In this document: in pieces, positions 33,924 through 42,273 of the stretch | Layout of the letters: every line of letters begins with the position of its first letter | Numbering within the stretch: the stretch's first letter is position 1 | Assembly: GCF_012911935.1 (NCBI RefSeq) | Contig: NZ_JAAXLA010000015.1 | Span: 1-64,000 of the forward strand | DNA length: 64,000 bases | Source: Pseudonocardia acidicola | GTDB taxonomy: Bacteria; Actinomycetota; Actinomycetes; Mycobacteriales; Pseudonocardiaceae | Reading direction: 5' to 3' | The notes under the pieces: generated by a model | Seen by the model: the letters and a program-made list of their open reading frames with translations, nothing else | The model's database searches: none | Told to the model about the DNA's origin: nothing | Position numbers and translations under genes: made by a program

Positions 33924-34636
33924 GCCTGCACCCGCCCGTCGCGCAGCCTGACGACCCGCTGCGCGGCGGCCGCGACCGCCGGGCTGTGGCTCGCCACGAC
34001 GACGGCGACCCCGCGCGCCGCCGTGCCCAGCAGCAACTCCAGCACGGAGGCCTCGGTGCCGCTGTCGAGCTCACCGGTCGGTTCGTCGGCCAGCACCACC
34101 GCAGGCCCGTTGGCCAGGGCGACCGCGAGACCCGCCCGGGCCGCCTCGCCACCGGAGAGGGTGCGGGGAAGCGCCCCCGCGCGGGGCGCCAGTCCGAGTG
34201 CGGCCAGCAGCGCACCCCGGTCGGGCCGGGATGGCCGGTCGGCGATCTGCTGGGCCAGCGCAACGTTGCCCTCGACGGTGAGGTGCTCGATGAGGTTCCC
34301 GCTCTGGAACAGCACGCCGATCATCCGGGCCCGCATCCGGGCCCGCTCGGCCTCCGGCCGGTGGCTGATCCGCTGTCCGCCCACCGACACGCTGCCGCCG
34401 TCGGGTTCGTCCAGCCCCGCCAGGCACGCGAGCAGCGTCGACTTGCCGGATCCGGACGGCCCCACCACCGCGACGAACTCACCGGCCTGCACCGCCAGCG
34501 TCACGCCCTGCAGCGCCAGGGTCTCCTCCTCCCCCGCCCGGAAGAACCGGTAGAGCGACCGTGCCGCGAGCGCCGGCGGGGTGGCGCCGGGTTCGGTCGT
34601 CGCGGCACGGGAGGCGCCGGTGGTCGGGGTGCTCAC
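33920..34636 (-). CDS. ABC transporter ATP-binding protein (second subunit)
   Basis: A 238-residue nucleotide-binding protein. Walker A is GPSGSGKSTLLA, the signature is TLSGGEAARAGLA and Walker B is AVVLADEPTGELD. The usual switch histidine is in VVASHSP. The GTG at 34636 overlaps the stop of the upstream lipoprotein by four bases. Two different ATPases suggest a heterodimer. Confidence 0.9.
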   Translation of the reverse strand: MSTPTTGASRAATTEPGATPPALAARSLYRFFRAGEEETLALQGVTLAVQAGEFVAVVGPSGSGKSTLLACLAGLDEPDGGSVSVGGQRISHRPEAERARMRARMIGVLFQSGNLIEHLTVEGNVALAQQIADRPSRPDRGALLAALGLAPRAGALPRTLSGGEAARAGLAVALANGPAVVLADEPTGELDSGTEASVLELLLGTAARGVAVVVASHSPAVAAAAQRVVRLRDGRVQA

Positions 34637-35295
34637 CGCGACCACCGGAAGGAGTCGGTCACCGTGCGCCAGGGGTCCACGTTGTCGGCGCCCTTCGGCC
34701 CCGAGAGCGTGAGCACCACCTCCGTGCCACCCCGCCAGAACTCGTACCGTTCCACCGCCTCGGTGACCGACTTCCCGGTCACCGGGTCGGGTGCCGAGGC
34801 GCCGGTGTAGGTGATGAGCACGGCCTGCCCCGCCTTGCGGGACACGGTGCTGACGTCGCCCGGCGCGAACCCGGCCGTCGAGCGCTGGATCGCCGGGACC
34901 TCGTCAGCCGTCGCGGACGCCACGGTCGGGGCGGACCCGCGGGGCAGGCTCTCGATCCGCACCGAGTTGAACTTGTCGGTGAAGACCACCGCCGTCCCGT
35001 CGGAGGCCCGTGCCCATCCCTGCGGTACCGACACGGCGGAGGACCCGTCCGGCGCCGGGTAGGGGACGAAGACCTGGGTGTCGGGGATGTCGCCGGCGGC
35101 GTTGACCTCCGGCGCGTTCGGATTCGGCGCGGACGTGCTCGCCCCGGCGCCCGTCGCGGCCGGCGGACCCGCCGGTCTGCCGCCGCACCCGGCCAGCAGC
35201 GCCACTGCGCAGCATGCCAGGACGGCGGTCCGGCGCCGGAACGTCACGGCAGCCCTCCCGGATCCACTGTCACCCGTCATCCAGGCACCCGTCAT
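34633..35295 (-). CDS. Lipoprotein, partner of the ABC exporter
   Basis: A 220-residue exported lipoprotein. A basic start precedes the hydrophobic AVLACCAVALLAGC lipobox; after the cysteine comes a Pro/Ala/Asn-rich linker and then a beta-rich domain (VPQGWARASDGTAVVFTDKFNSV). It opens the ABC operon and may be the substrate-binding or delivery partner. The start at 35295 is favoured by a minus-strand TAGCGT -10 box seven bases ahead (35303-35308); an ATG 15 bases downstream is also possible. Confidence 0.8.
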   Translation of the reverse strand: MTGAWMTGDSGSGRAAVTFRRRTAVLACCAVALLAGCGGRPAGPPAATGAGASTSAPNPNAPEVNAAGDIPDTQVFVPYPAPDGSSAVSVPQGWARASDGTAVVFTDKFNSVRIESLPRGSAPTVASATADEVPAIQRSTAGFAPGDVSTVSRKAGQAVLITYTGASAPDPVTGKSVTEAVERYEFWRGGTEVVLTLSGPKGADNVDPWRTVTDSFRWSR

Positions 35296-35302
35296 GCAGG
35301 CC

Positions 35303-35308
35303 ACGCTA
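35303..35308 (-). promoter_or_regulatory. -10 box of the ABC operon
   Basis: TAGCGT on the minus strand, seven bases before the lipoprotein ATG; no ribosome site follows, as expected for a leaderless mRNA. Confidence 0.45.
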
Positions 35309-35413
35309 GGGACGCGCCTGGAAGACGCGTGCCGGATGACGACCAGGGGACGGCAAAATCGCGCCCTACCCCGGTGCCGGACGACGCCGACTCGGTGATC
35401 CGGCCTCCGGGGG

Positions 35414-36205
35414 TCAGCCCCGGGAACGAAGTCCCAGCGGCGCCGCGAACGTGGCGTCGGCGGCGGCGGGGGTGAGCACCCCGGTGGCGACGAGCCGGTC
35501 CAGCACGTGCCGCTGTCGCAGCTTGGCGAGATCGAGATGCCGGACCGGGTCGTACGCCGACGGCGCCTGGACGAGCCCGGCCAGCACACTCGCCTGCGCC
35601 CAGGACAGCTCGGCGGGGTCGACACCGAAGTACCCCTGGGCCGCCGCGGACAGGCCGTAGTACCCGTGCCCGAAGTACACGATCCCGAGGTAGTCCTGCA
35701 GAATCTGCTGCTTGGAGTAGGTGTGGTCGATCTTCACCCCGAGCACGATCTGCTCCAGTTTCGCCCCGGTCCCGGCGGCGCCCGGGGTGTAGACGACCTT
35801 CGCCAGTTGCTGGTCGAGTGTCGCGCCGCCCGCCGTGTCGTCGCCGCGCAGCGCACCGATCACCCCGCGGACCGCACCCACCGGGTCGACACCGGGATGC
35901 TGGAAGAACCGGCTGTCCTCGGTGGCGACCAGCGCCTGTACGACCCGATCCGGGGTCGGTGCCACGCCGGGATCGACGCTGTGGTGGGCGGCCGCGTCGC
36001 CGGCGGCGCGGCTCGGCAGATCCGCGACCGACGGGGTCGCCAGCCACAACGACACGAACGCCGCCGACGCACACAGCAGCAGCACCACCGGCACGACGAC
36101 GAGCCACCGCAGTGCCCGCCGCGTGCCACCGCCGCGCCGGAACGGACCCGTGACGCTGCTGTCGAGGCGCGTCGCGCCCCGCACCTGACCGATGGACTGG
36201 CTCAC
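35414..36205 (-). CDS. Monofunctional GT51 peptidoglycan transglycosylase
   Basis: A 263-residue inner-membrane glycosyltransferase polymerising lipid II. One N-terminal membrane helix (about 33-57) precedes the GT51 domain. The catalytic glutamate Glu96 is in VATEDSRFFQHPG; further motifs are GGATLDQQLAKVVY and YLGIVYFGHGYYGLSAAAQGYFG. There is no transpeptidase domain, so it is a monofunctional enzyme. The GTG is preceded by a minus-strand TACTGT seven bases away. Confidence 0.9.
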   Translation of the reverse strand: MSQSIGQVRGATRLDSSVTGPFRRGGGTRRALRWLVVVPVVLLLCASAAFVSLWLATPSVADLPSRAAGDAAAHHSVDPGVAPTPDRVVQALVATEDSRFFQHPGVDPVGAVRGVIGALRGDDTAGGATLDQQLAKVVYTPGAAGTGAKLEQIVLGVKIDHTYSKQQILQDYLGIVYFGHGYYGLSAAAQGYFGVDPAELSWAQASVLAGLVQAPSAYDPVRHLDLAKLRQRHVLDRLVATGVLTPAAADATFAAPLGLRSRG

Positions 36206-36212
36206 TCGATCG

Positions 36213-36218
36213 ACAGTA
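36213..36218 (-). promoter_or_regulatory. -10 box of the GT51 gene
   Basis: TACTGT on the minus strand, seven bases before the GTG start. Confidence 0.45.
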
Positions 36219-36293
36219 AGTCCGCTACGGCCACCTCTGCGTTAGCAGAGTGGAAACTCCGTTTACCCGCCGCGCCCCGCAGGACAGCCGGGA

Positions 36294-36497
36294 TCAGCGC
36301 CGGCGCGTGGCCCGCCACAGGCTGAGCGGCAGCACCAGCGCGACCGCCGCCGGCAGCACCCACCACGCGGGTACCCCGGCCCGGGCCAGCACCGCGGTCA
36401 CCCCCAGCCCGAGCACCACCACGACGGCGACCAGCCAGTCGTCACCCACCACGAAGTCGACGACGAAGCGACCGAACGCGGACAGCCGCTCGATCAC
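36294..36497 (-). CDS. Small two-helix membrane protein
   Basis: A 67-residue protein, GTG start overlapping the upstream stop by four bases. Two hydrophobic helices (WLVAVVVVLGLGVTAVLA and WWVLPAAVALVLPLSLW) and a basic end. Coupling suggests it is an accessory subunit of the COG4280 protein. Function unknown. Confidence 0.7.
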   Translation of the reverse strand: MIERLSAFGRFVVDFVVGDDWLVAVVVVLGLGVTAVLARAGVPAWWVLPAAVALVLPLSLWRATRRR

Positions 36498-37243
36498 GAC
36501 TGCCCCGCCACCGCGACCCGGGCACCGTGGCGCAGCAGGAGGGCCAGGCTGCCCGCGAACAGCGCCACGGCCGGCACGATGCCGAGCAGCGCAGCGTCGG
36601 CCCCGGGCCAACGTGCCCCGGCCCCCTCCGCGCCCCAGAAGATCCCGAATGCGGTCAGCATGACCCCCACCGTGAACTTCATCGCGTTCTCCGGGACCCG
36701 CGCGAGCGGAGCGCGCACCGCCAGGCCGGCACCGGCGACGAGCACCACCGCGACGGCGGCGGCCAGCGCCGCGAGCGGGAGGTCGCCCTGGTTGCTGCCG
36801 AACGTCACCACGATGAACGCGACCTCCAGCCCTTCGAGCAGCACGCCTTTGAAAGCGACGGTGAAGGCGTACCAGTCGTCGACGACGCCGCGCCGGGTGG
36901 TGCCGGCCGCCCGGGCCATCGCGAGCTCGGCGCGGAAGATCGCGTCCTCGTCGTGCAGAGCCTTGCGGCCGCCGGCCCGCAGGACAGCCTTGCGGAGCCA
37001 CTGCAGCCCGAAGACCAGGAGCACCCCTCCGACGACGAGACGCAGACCGGTCAGCGGCACCGCCGACAGCGCCGGACCGAGCACGGCGACGATCACGGCG
37101 AGCAGCACGAGGGCCGCACCGACGCCCGTCAGCGCCGACCGCCAGTCGCGCGCGGTACCCGCGGCGAGCACGATCGTCAGGGCCTCCACCGCCTCGACGG
37201 CGCAGGCCAGGAACACCGCGATGAACAGCGCTGTGGCGCTCAC
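36494..37243 (-). CDS. COG4280-type predicted membrane transporter
   Basis: A 249-residue integral membrane protein with about six or seven helices. Paired acidic motifs EAVEALTIVLA in helix one and LLEGLEVAFIVVTFG in the middle mark a two-half repeat, recalling the acidic ExxE motifs of iron permeases and of GDT1-type cation exchangers. Metal or ion transport is therefore possible but unproven. The GTG has an AAGGGG site. It forms a two-gene unit with the small membrane protein downstream. Confidence 0.7.
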   Translation of the reverse strand: MSATALFIAVFLACAVEAVEALTIVLAAGTARDWRSALTGVGAALVLLAVIVAVLGPALSAVPLTGLRLVVGGVLLVFGLQWLRKAVLRAGGRKALHDEDAIFRAELAMARAAGTTRRGVVDDWYAFTVAFKGVLLEGLEVAFIVVTFGSNQGDLPLAALAAAVAVVLVAGAGLAVRAPLARVPENAMKFTVGVMLTAFGIFWGAEGAGARWPGADAALLGIVPAVALFAGSLALLLRHGARVAVAGQS

Positions 37244-37473
37244 CCCTCACCCCTTCCCCGGGTCCGTCGGACCATCCTCCCGCCGATCACACCGGGAGCC
37301 CACGCCGCCGGGCCGAGTCGCATGGGATGAGCCGGTGGGCCCCGGATGAGACGGTGCCGTTTTCGGCGACCGGGCCGCTTATTTTGCCGCGGTCTTACCG
37401 GAGAGAACTACCGGCTTAACTCATCTCTTCCCTTTCCGGCCTGCACCGCTCTCCGGCGAGACCGTTCTGCACA

Positions 37474-38412
37474 ATGAACGACATGCAGAGCAGGGGCAGC
37501 TGGAAAGCATTCGTCGGAGTTGTCGCGATTGCGTTCACCGTCGTGACCGGCTGCTCCGCCACCGGCCCGACCCCGGATCCGGACGCCGGCGGGCCTGCCG
37601 TCGCCACCGCCCCCGGGGCGGTCCCGCACCCCGACCACGTCATGATGGTCGTCTTCGAGAACAAGAACGCGTCCGCCGTCGTGGGGTCGGCGGACGCCCC
37701 CTACCTGACCGCACTGGCCAAGGCCGGGGCCAATTTCACCGATGCCCACGGGGTGGCCCACCCGAGTCAGCCGAACTACATCGCCCTGCTGTCCGGCTCC
37801 CGCCAGGGCGTGACCGACGACTCGTGCCCGCAAGCCCTGTCCGGACCGAACCTGCCGAGCGAACTCCTCGCCACCGGGCACAGCTTCGTCGGCTATTCCG
37901 AGGATCTCCCGAATACCGGTTTCACCGGCTGCACCAGCGGCGAATACGCCCGCAAACACAATCCGTGGGTCGATTTTCCGAACCTGCCGGCGTCGGTGAA
38001 CCAGCCCCTCGCCGCCATTCCGCGTGACTACTCGATGTTGCCCACGGTCTCGTTTGTCGTACCGAACATGTGCAACGACATGCACGACTGCCCGGTCGCC
38101 GCCGGTGACGCCTGGGCCCGCCGGCAACTGTCCTCCTACGTGAGCTGGGCCGCCACCCACAACAGCCTGCTCATCGTCACCTTCGACGAGGACGGCGGCA
38201 CCGACGGCAATCACATCCCCACAATCATGGTGGGTCCCATGGTCCGGCCCGGTGACACCGGCCAGCCGATCGACCACTACAACGTTCTGCGCACGATCGA
38301 GGACATGTACGGCCTTCCGGCCCTCGGTGAGGCCGGCAGCGCACACCCGATCACCGGGATCTGGATCCCGGACAGCCCGGCCGCGCACGAGAGCGCGACG
38401 CCTCCGAGGTGA
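37474..38412 (+). CDS. Exported phosphoesterase/acid phosphatase lipoprotein
   Basis: A 312-residue protein of the alkaline-phosphatase-like phosphoesterase family (acid phosphatase/phospholipase C relatives). The N-terminal signal ends in a FTVVTGC lipobox, so it is probably a lipoprotein. Catalytic-site segments are VVFENKNASAV near residue 60, HPSQPNYIALLSG around residue 95 and TFDEDGGTDGNHIP near 240. It would hydrolyse phosphate esters outside the membrane. The upstream region is unusually A/T-rich for this window. Confidence 0.82.
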   Translation: MNDMQSRGSWKAFVGVVAIAFTVVTGCSATGPTPDPDAGGPAVATAPGAVPHPDHVMMVVFENKNASAVVGSADAPYLTALAKAGANFTDAHGVAHPSQPNYIALLSGSRQGVTDDSCPQALSGPNLPSELLATGHSFVGYSEDLPNTGFTGCTSGEYARKHNPWVDFPNLPASVNQPLAAIPRDYSMLPTVSFVVPNMCNDMHDCPVAAGDAWARRQLSSYVSWAATHNSLLIVTFDEDGGTDGNHIPTIMVGPMVRPGDTGQPIDHYNVLRTIEDMYGLPALGEAGSAHPITGIWIPDSPAAHESATPPR

Positions 38413-38427
38413 CCGCGATGCGCGACG

Positions 38428-39363
38428 CTACGACTGCTCGAGGTCGTGTCCGGCACGCGGTGCCGGCACGGCCAGTTCCGGCAGCGTGCGGTCGATCAGC
38501 TTCCGGCTCGACGCGAGCTGCTGCACGAGACGCACTCGCAACTCGTGCAGCTCGTCGACCTCTCGCTGGGCCTCGGCGACGATGCGCTGCGCGTTCTCGC
38601 TCGCCTCGGCGAGCCGGGTCCGGGCCTGATCGTCGACGTCGGCGAGCAGCCGCTGCGCAGTACGCACGCTCTCGGCCTCGAGCTCGGCGAGCTGGGTCAG
38701 CACCTCGCGGCACCGAAGGGCGAGGGCGACCCGGAACTCCTCGTCCGCCTCAGCCCGTTGCGCGATGGCCGCCTCGTGCAGCCGGGCCCGCTCCCGGGCG
38801 GCCTCTCGGCGCAACCGGAGGACGGCCCGCTCGGCGTGCGTGCCGCCCTCACCGAGACCGTTCCCGTCGTCCCCGGAGCCGGCCGGCGGCTCCTCGGCAG
38901 CCCCCAGCTCACCGTCCGGTTCCGGGCCCCACTCCGCCTCGGCCGCGACAGGCGTCGCACCGGCGGCCTGCTCGGCGGTGGCGACCTCCGATCGGGCCTG
39001 CTCCCCGGCGGCGGCGATGACCTCGGCGGCATACGCAGCGGCCGCCGCATGCATCGAGCCGAACTCTTCGCGAGCCAGCTGCTGCATCAACTTCAGCCGC
39101 TCATTCATGCTTTCGACGCTCTCGGGCGCAACGCTCAGCCGGGGAAGCTGAACGGCCAGCCGCTCGATCTCACGCCGTGCTTCGTTGAGCTCTTCGAGAA
39201 ACTGCGCGGCCTGCTTGAGCGCGGCGTCCCGGTCGGTGGTCAGGATGTCGACTTCGACCTCGAGCTGACGCAGATGTGCCTCGACCTGTTCCGGGTCATA
39301 GCCACGACGGACGCTGGCGAATGAATGGGCCCAACGAGGCTTTCCCTGCCCGATCATGACCAT
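38428..39363 (-). CDS. DivIVA-like coiled-coil protein
   Basis: A protein of about 311 residues. The N-terminal FASVRRGYDPEQVEAHLRQL is the membrane-targeting DivIVA-type motif. A long coiled coil follows, broken by an acidic Gly/Pro linker (about 150-180), with a second Arg/Glu/Ala coiled coil to the end. Such proteins sit at poles or septa in actinobacteria and recruit wall machinery. Several starts are possible (TTG 39390, ATG 39375, 39363 or 39357); none has a clear ribosome site. Confidence 0.8.
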   Translation of the reverse strand: MVMIGQGKPRWAHSFASVRRGYDPEQVEAHLRQLEVEVDILTTDRDAALKQAAQFLEELNEARREIERLAVQLPRLSVAPESVESMNERLKLMQQLAREEFGSMHAAAAAYAAEVIAAAGEQARSEVATAEQAAGATPVAAEAEWGPEPDGELGAAEEPPAGSGDDGNGLGEGGTHAERAVLRLRREAARERARLHEAAIAQRAEADEEFRVALALRCREVLTQLAELEAESVRTAQRLLADVDDQARTRLAEASENAQRIVAEAQREVDELHELRVRLVQQLASSRKLIDRTLPELAVPAPRAGHDLEQS

Positions 39364-39605
39364 GCGCGTCACCATATCGAGTGATGACAATCACGTCATG
39401 ACTCTATACGGTCGGTCACTGATTCACTCTGTCGCCACGTGAGCACACTCTCTTGGCCCCCAAGACGAGCCCAATAGCGACTTTCGGTGGATCGCCGGCG
39501 CCGACATCGACCGGTTCGGCGGCATCCCCGGCGATGGACCCGCTCGCCCGCGGGTCGCCGATGGGCGCCGTGGTCACGCCTGGATGCAGACGACACGTCC
39601 GGCGC

Positions 39606-39611
39606 TACCCT
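39606..39611 (+). promoter_or_regulatory. -10 box of a leaderless lipoprotein gene
   Basis: TACCCT fits TANNNT, six bases before the ATG at 39618. Confidence 0.45.
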
Positions 39612-39617
39612 CGCCGG

Positions 39618-40160
39618 ATGAACCGCGCTCGCCTCGCCGCGGCCGTCATGCTGATGGCGCTCGCCGCCGGGGGTTGCGCGAACGCCGCGGCGCCCGTCAC
39701 CACTTCCCAGCCGAACGCGGCGCAGCCGGCCGCGAACGAGCCCTCGGCGAGCGCCCGGATGGTGTGCGCGCCCGAGGCGCAGAACGACATCGCGGAGGCG
39801 ACGGGCGTCACCGCGGTGCGGGTGGAGACACCCACCTGGAACGACCACGTCTACGCCTGCCGCTACCAGTACACCGGCGGCTCGTTGTCGATGTCGGTCA
39901 AGGAACTGGCAAGCGCTGCGGAGACGGCGAGTTACTTCGACGGTCTCGGCCGGCAGCTCGGCGACGTCCAACGTCTCGACGGGCTCGGTGAGGGCGCCTT
40001 CATCACCTCGAACGGGTCCGTCGTCGTCCGCAAGGACTGGAAGGTCCTGCTGGTGGACGACTCGTCGCTGCCGTCGCAGCTCGGCAGCCCGCCGCTCACG
40101 CCGGCGAACGTCGCGCTGATCGTGGCGAAGACGATTCTCGGCTGCTGGACCGGCGCCTGA
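39618..40160 (+). CDS. Hypothetical lipoprotein (DUF3558-like)
   Basis: A 180-residue lipoprotein. The signal ends in MLMALAAGGC. After a Thr/Ala/Pro linker, the domain has two cysteines (MVCAPEAQNDI and YACRYQYTGG), then a third near the end (ILGCWTG). The pattern resembles actinobacterial DUF3558-type surface lipoproteins, function unknown. Leaderless start. Convergent with the Cys-rich small protein. Confidence 0.7.
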   Translation: MNRARLAAAVMLMALAAGGCANAAAPVTTSQPNAAQPAANEPSASARMVCAPEAQNDIAEATGVTAVRVETPTWNDHVYACRYQYTGGSLSMSVKELASAAETASYFDGLGRQLGDVQRLDGLGEGAFITSNGSVVVRKDWKVLLVDDSSLPSQLGSPPLTPANVALIVAKTILGCWTGA

Positions 40161-40172
40161 GCGGTGGGAGCG

Positions 40173-40397
40173 TCAGCTCCCGGTCGAGGTGAGCAACCCG
40201 TCGAGCACCCCGCCCTTGACGTCGGCGACCAGGTCGTGCAGCTGCCCGAGGCTCATCTGGATCCGCTGCCCGAAGTCATCGGTGATCACGATGCGGCGCT
40301 CCGGCTCGGCGGCCTCGTCGACGAACAGCTCGGGACACCCGCAGTTGCAGTTGCCGCAGAAGGTCGCGACGTGACGCATCGAGCTGTGCTCGGCCAT
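40173..40397 (-). CDS. Small Cys-cluster protein
   Basis: A 74-residue protein of unknown function. Four cysteines are packed as CGNCNCGC (residues 14-21), suggesting metal or Fe-S binding. The rest, RRIVITDDFGQRIQMSLGQLHDLV, is well ordered and typical of a conserved family; homologues occur in other actinobacteria by recollection only. ATG 40397 was chosen over an upstream one because the family-like part begins here and a GGAG lies upstream. Confidence 0.6.
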   Translation of the reverse strand: MAEHSSMRHVATFCGNCNCGCPELFVDEAAEPERRIVITDDFGQRIQMSLGQLHDLVADVKGGVLDGLLTSTGS

Positions 40398-40696
40398 GGC
40401 AGGGCTCCGTTCCCTCGTCACCAGGTGTTGCCGTCCGATCACTCAGAGGCTAACCAGGTCGAGGCGCTGCGCGCCAGAGCCGGCACGGAAATGGTAATCA
40501 TCAGCTCAGCGACCGGAGCCGGCGGCGGGTGACCGGAGGACGCCCGGAGCCGCCGGCGACCGGCGCGCAGGAGTCGCCCACCGCCGGTGCGGTCGGGCGG
40601 GACCTCCGCTGTCGTCCCGGGGTCCTCGGACCCTGTCCCGCACCGACACTCCGGGAAGAGGTTCGGTGGGAAGCCCCGCAGATCGAGGAGCACGCC
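40398..40696. other. Promoter region between the Cys-cluster gene and the CBS gene
   Basis: About 300 bases without a gene. It contains a DosR-like palindrome (40620-40633) and an imperfect CGGGACC...GTCCCGG repeat just before it. Confidence 0.5.
40620..40633. promoter_or_regulatory. DosR-like box upstream of the CBS protein
   Basis: GGGTC-N4-GACCC, a perfect palindrome with the 5-4-5 geometry of the mycobacterial DosR site (GGGAC-N4-GTCCC), 64 bases before the ATG. Confidence 0.4.
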
Positions 40697-41167
40697 ATGG
40701 CCACCCCTCCCATCCGTCTCGCGGCGCCACCGGAGAGCGTCGACGACGACCCGCTGGTCACCGAGATGATGACCACCCGGCTGGCCGCGATCGTGCCGGC
40801 CGCTCCGTTGTCCACGGCGCTCGAGCTGATGGCGTCCACCGGCGTGCGCCACCTCCCGGTCGTCGACGGCCCGCGGTGCCTCGGCCTCGTGCTGGAGGCC
40901 GACGTGGTGCGGTGCCTGGCACAGGCCCCGGGCCCGCTGGGCGACGGGGCGCCGTTGCTGGTCGGCGACATCTGCCGGCCCACCGTCCCGCTGACGGTCC
41001 GGATGCGGCGCTCCGACGCCGCGCGGCGGATGGAGGCCACCGGGTCGGATGCGGTACTCGTCGCCGCACACGGTCGGCTGGTCGGCATCGTCACGGCGAC
41101 CGACCTGATCCGTTCGCTCGCCGGCCGTGCCGCACCCCGACCGGGTGCGCCGGAGGACCGCCGGTAG
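40697..41167 (+). CDS. Tandem CBS-domain protein (HRP1-like)
   Basis: A 156-residue protein consisting of two CBS motifs (about 20-75 and 85-145), with VRHLPVVDGPRCLGLVLEADVVR and the matching LVGIVTATDLIRSL. Stand-alone CBS pairs bind adenine nucleotides or sense energy state. This architecture matches hypoxic response protein 1 (Rv2626c) of the DosR regulon. A GAGGAG site precedes the ATG. It opens the dormancy-type part of the window. Confidence 0.85.
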   Translation: MATPPIRLAAPPESVDDDPLVTEMMTTRLAAIVPAAPLSTALELMASTGVRHLPVVDGPRCLGLVLEADVVRCLAQAPGPLGDGAPLLVGDICRPTVPLTVRMRRSDAARRMEATGSDAVLVAAHGRLVGIVTATDLIRSLAGRAAPRPGAPEDRR

Positions 41168-41171
41168 GGAT

Positions 41172-41217
41172 CGCGGCAGGCCCCGCCACCCGTGGACGGC
41201 CGGCGGGGCCTGCCGCG
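41172..41217. terminator. Bidirectional terminator
   Basis: A perfect 16-bp stem (41172-41187 with 41202-41217) and 14-base loop, exactly filling the gap between the convergent CBS and aldolase genes. Confidence 0.8.
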
Positions 41218-42111
41218 TCACGAACTCGGGTACTTGGCGAGGATCTCGCGGAGTCTCGCGACGAACTGCATCGCCTCGTTGTGCTCGCGCTGCCACACGT
41301 TCCGGCCGAAGATCAGCCCGGTGGCGCCGGCCTCCATGGACTCACGGGCCTTCTCCAGCATCGCCTCGTCCCCGGCCTTCTCCCCACCGGAGACGAGCAA
41401 CAGCGTCCGGTTCGCCGACCGCACCACGGCGTCGATCGCCTGCTGGCTCGAGAACTCGGCGTCGTAGGCGGCCGGCACGCCGTTCCGCTTCTCGGGATGC
41501 GGGAAGTTGACCTTCACGACGTCCGCACCGAGTTCACCGGCCACGCGAGCGGCGTACTCGACGGCGTAGAAGGAGTCCTTGCCGCCCTTCGCGGCGATCG
41601 CCGAACCGCGCGGGTAGGCCCAGACGATCAGGGGCATCCCGAGGCGCTGGGCGTCGGCCCGCACCCGGTGCAGCTGCGCGTAGTCGGCCTCGGCGGCCGG
41701 CGTGCCGACGTAGAGGGTGTAGCCGACGGCGTCGGCCCCCAGGCGGACCGCGTCCTCCACGCTCGCGTGCACGGGAGACAGCGCGGCGTCGTCGGGTGGG
41801 ATGTCGGTCTTCCCGTTGAGCTTGAGCACCAGCGGTACCTCGCCGGCGAAGTCCCAGAAGAACTTCTCGGCCAGCCCGATCTGGAGCGCGATGCCGTTGA
41901 ATCCGCCCTCGACCGCGAGCCGCACGATGTACCGGGGATCGCTCGCGGCCGGGTTGGCGAAGAAGTCCCGCGGCCCGTGCTCGAGTCCCTGGTCGTAGGG
42001 CAGGAACAGCGCGGTGCCGTTGCGCAGCCCGTGGTCGTGCAGGATCCGGCGCAACCGCGCCTTCTTCCCCGCGTTCAGACCGATGTGGGTGAGATCAGGC
42101 CGGGTGGGCAT
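41218..42111 (-). CDS. Class I fructose-bisphosphate aldolase (archaeal/DhnA type)
   Basis: A 297-residue Schiff-base aldolase cleaving fructose 1,6-bisphosphate to triose phosphates, without metal. The Schiff-base Lys200 is in ADVVKVNFPHP; ALFLPYDQGLEHGPRDF and GLIFGRNVWQRE are family hallmarks. Length and order match FbaB/DhnA proteins. Its product enters the tpiA-gap-pgk-eno route encoded at 6-12 kb. A GAAAGGA site precedes the ATG. Confidence 0.93.
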   Translation of the reverse strand: MPTRPDLTHIGLNAGKKARLRRILHDHGLRNGTALFLPYDQGLEHGPRDFFANPAASDPRYIVRLAVEGGFNGIALQIGLAEKFFWDFAGEVPLVLKLNGKTDIPPDDAALSPVHASVEDAVRLGADAVGYTLYVGTPAAEADYAQLHRVRADAQRLGMPLIVWAYPRGSAIAAKGGKDSFYAVEYAARVAGELGADVVKVNFPHPEKRNGVPAAYDAEFSSQQAIDAVVRSANRTLLLVSGGEKAGDEAMLEKARESMEAGATGLIFGRNVWQREHNEAMQFVARLREILAKYPSS

Positions 42112-42273
42112 GGGCAGGTCCTTTCGTGGGCGGCGGACGGGTCCGCGGCGGACCGGCCCGAGGCTCGCGCCGCGATGCCGCCGTCGACAGGGGCGGACGA
42201 CCCCCGCTGCCGCTGCGGAGGTCGGTCGCGGCGTCCCGGTTGTGCCTGCACGCGACGGTGCCGGGCAACGCGG

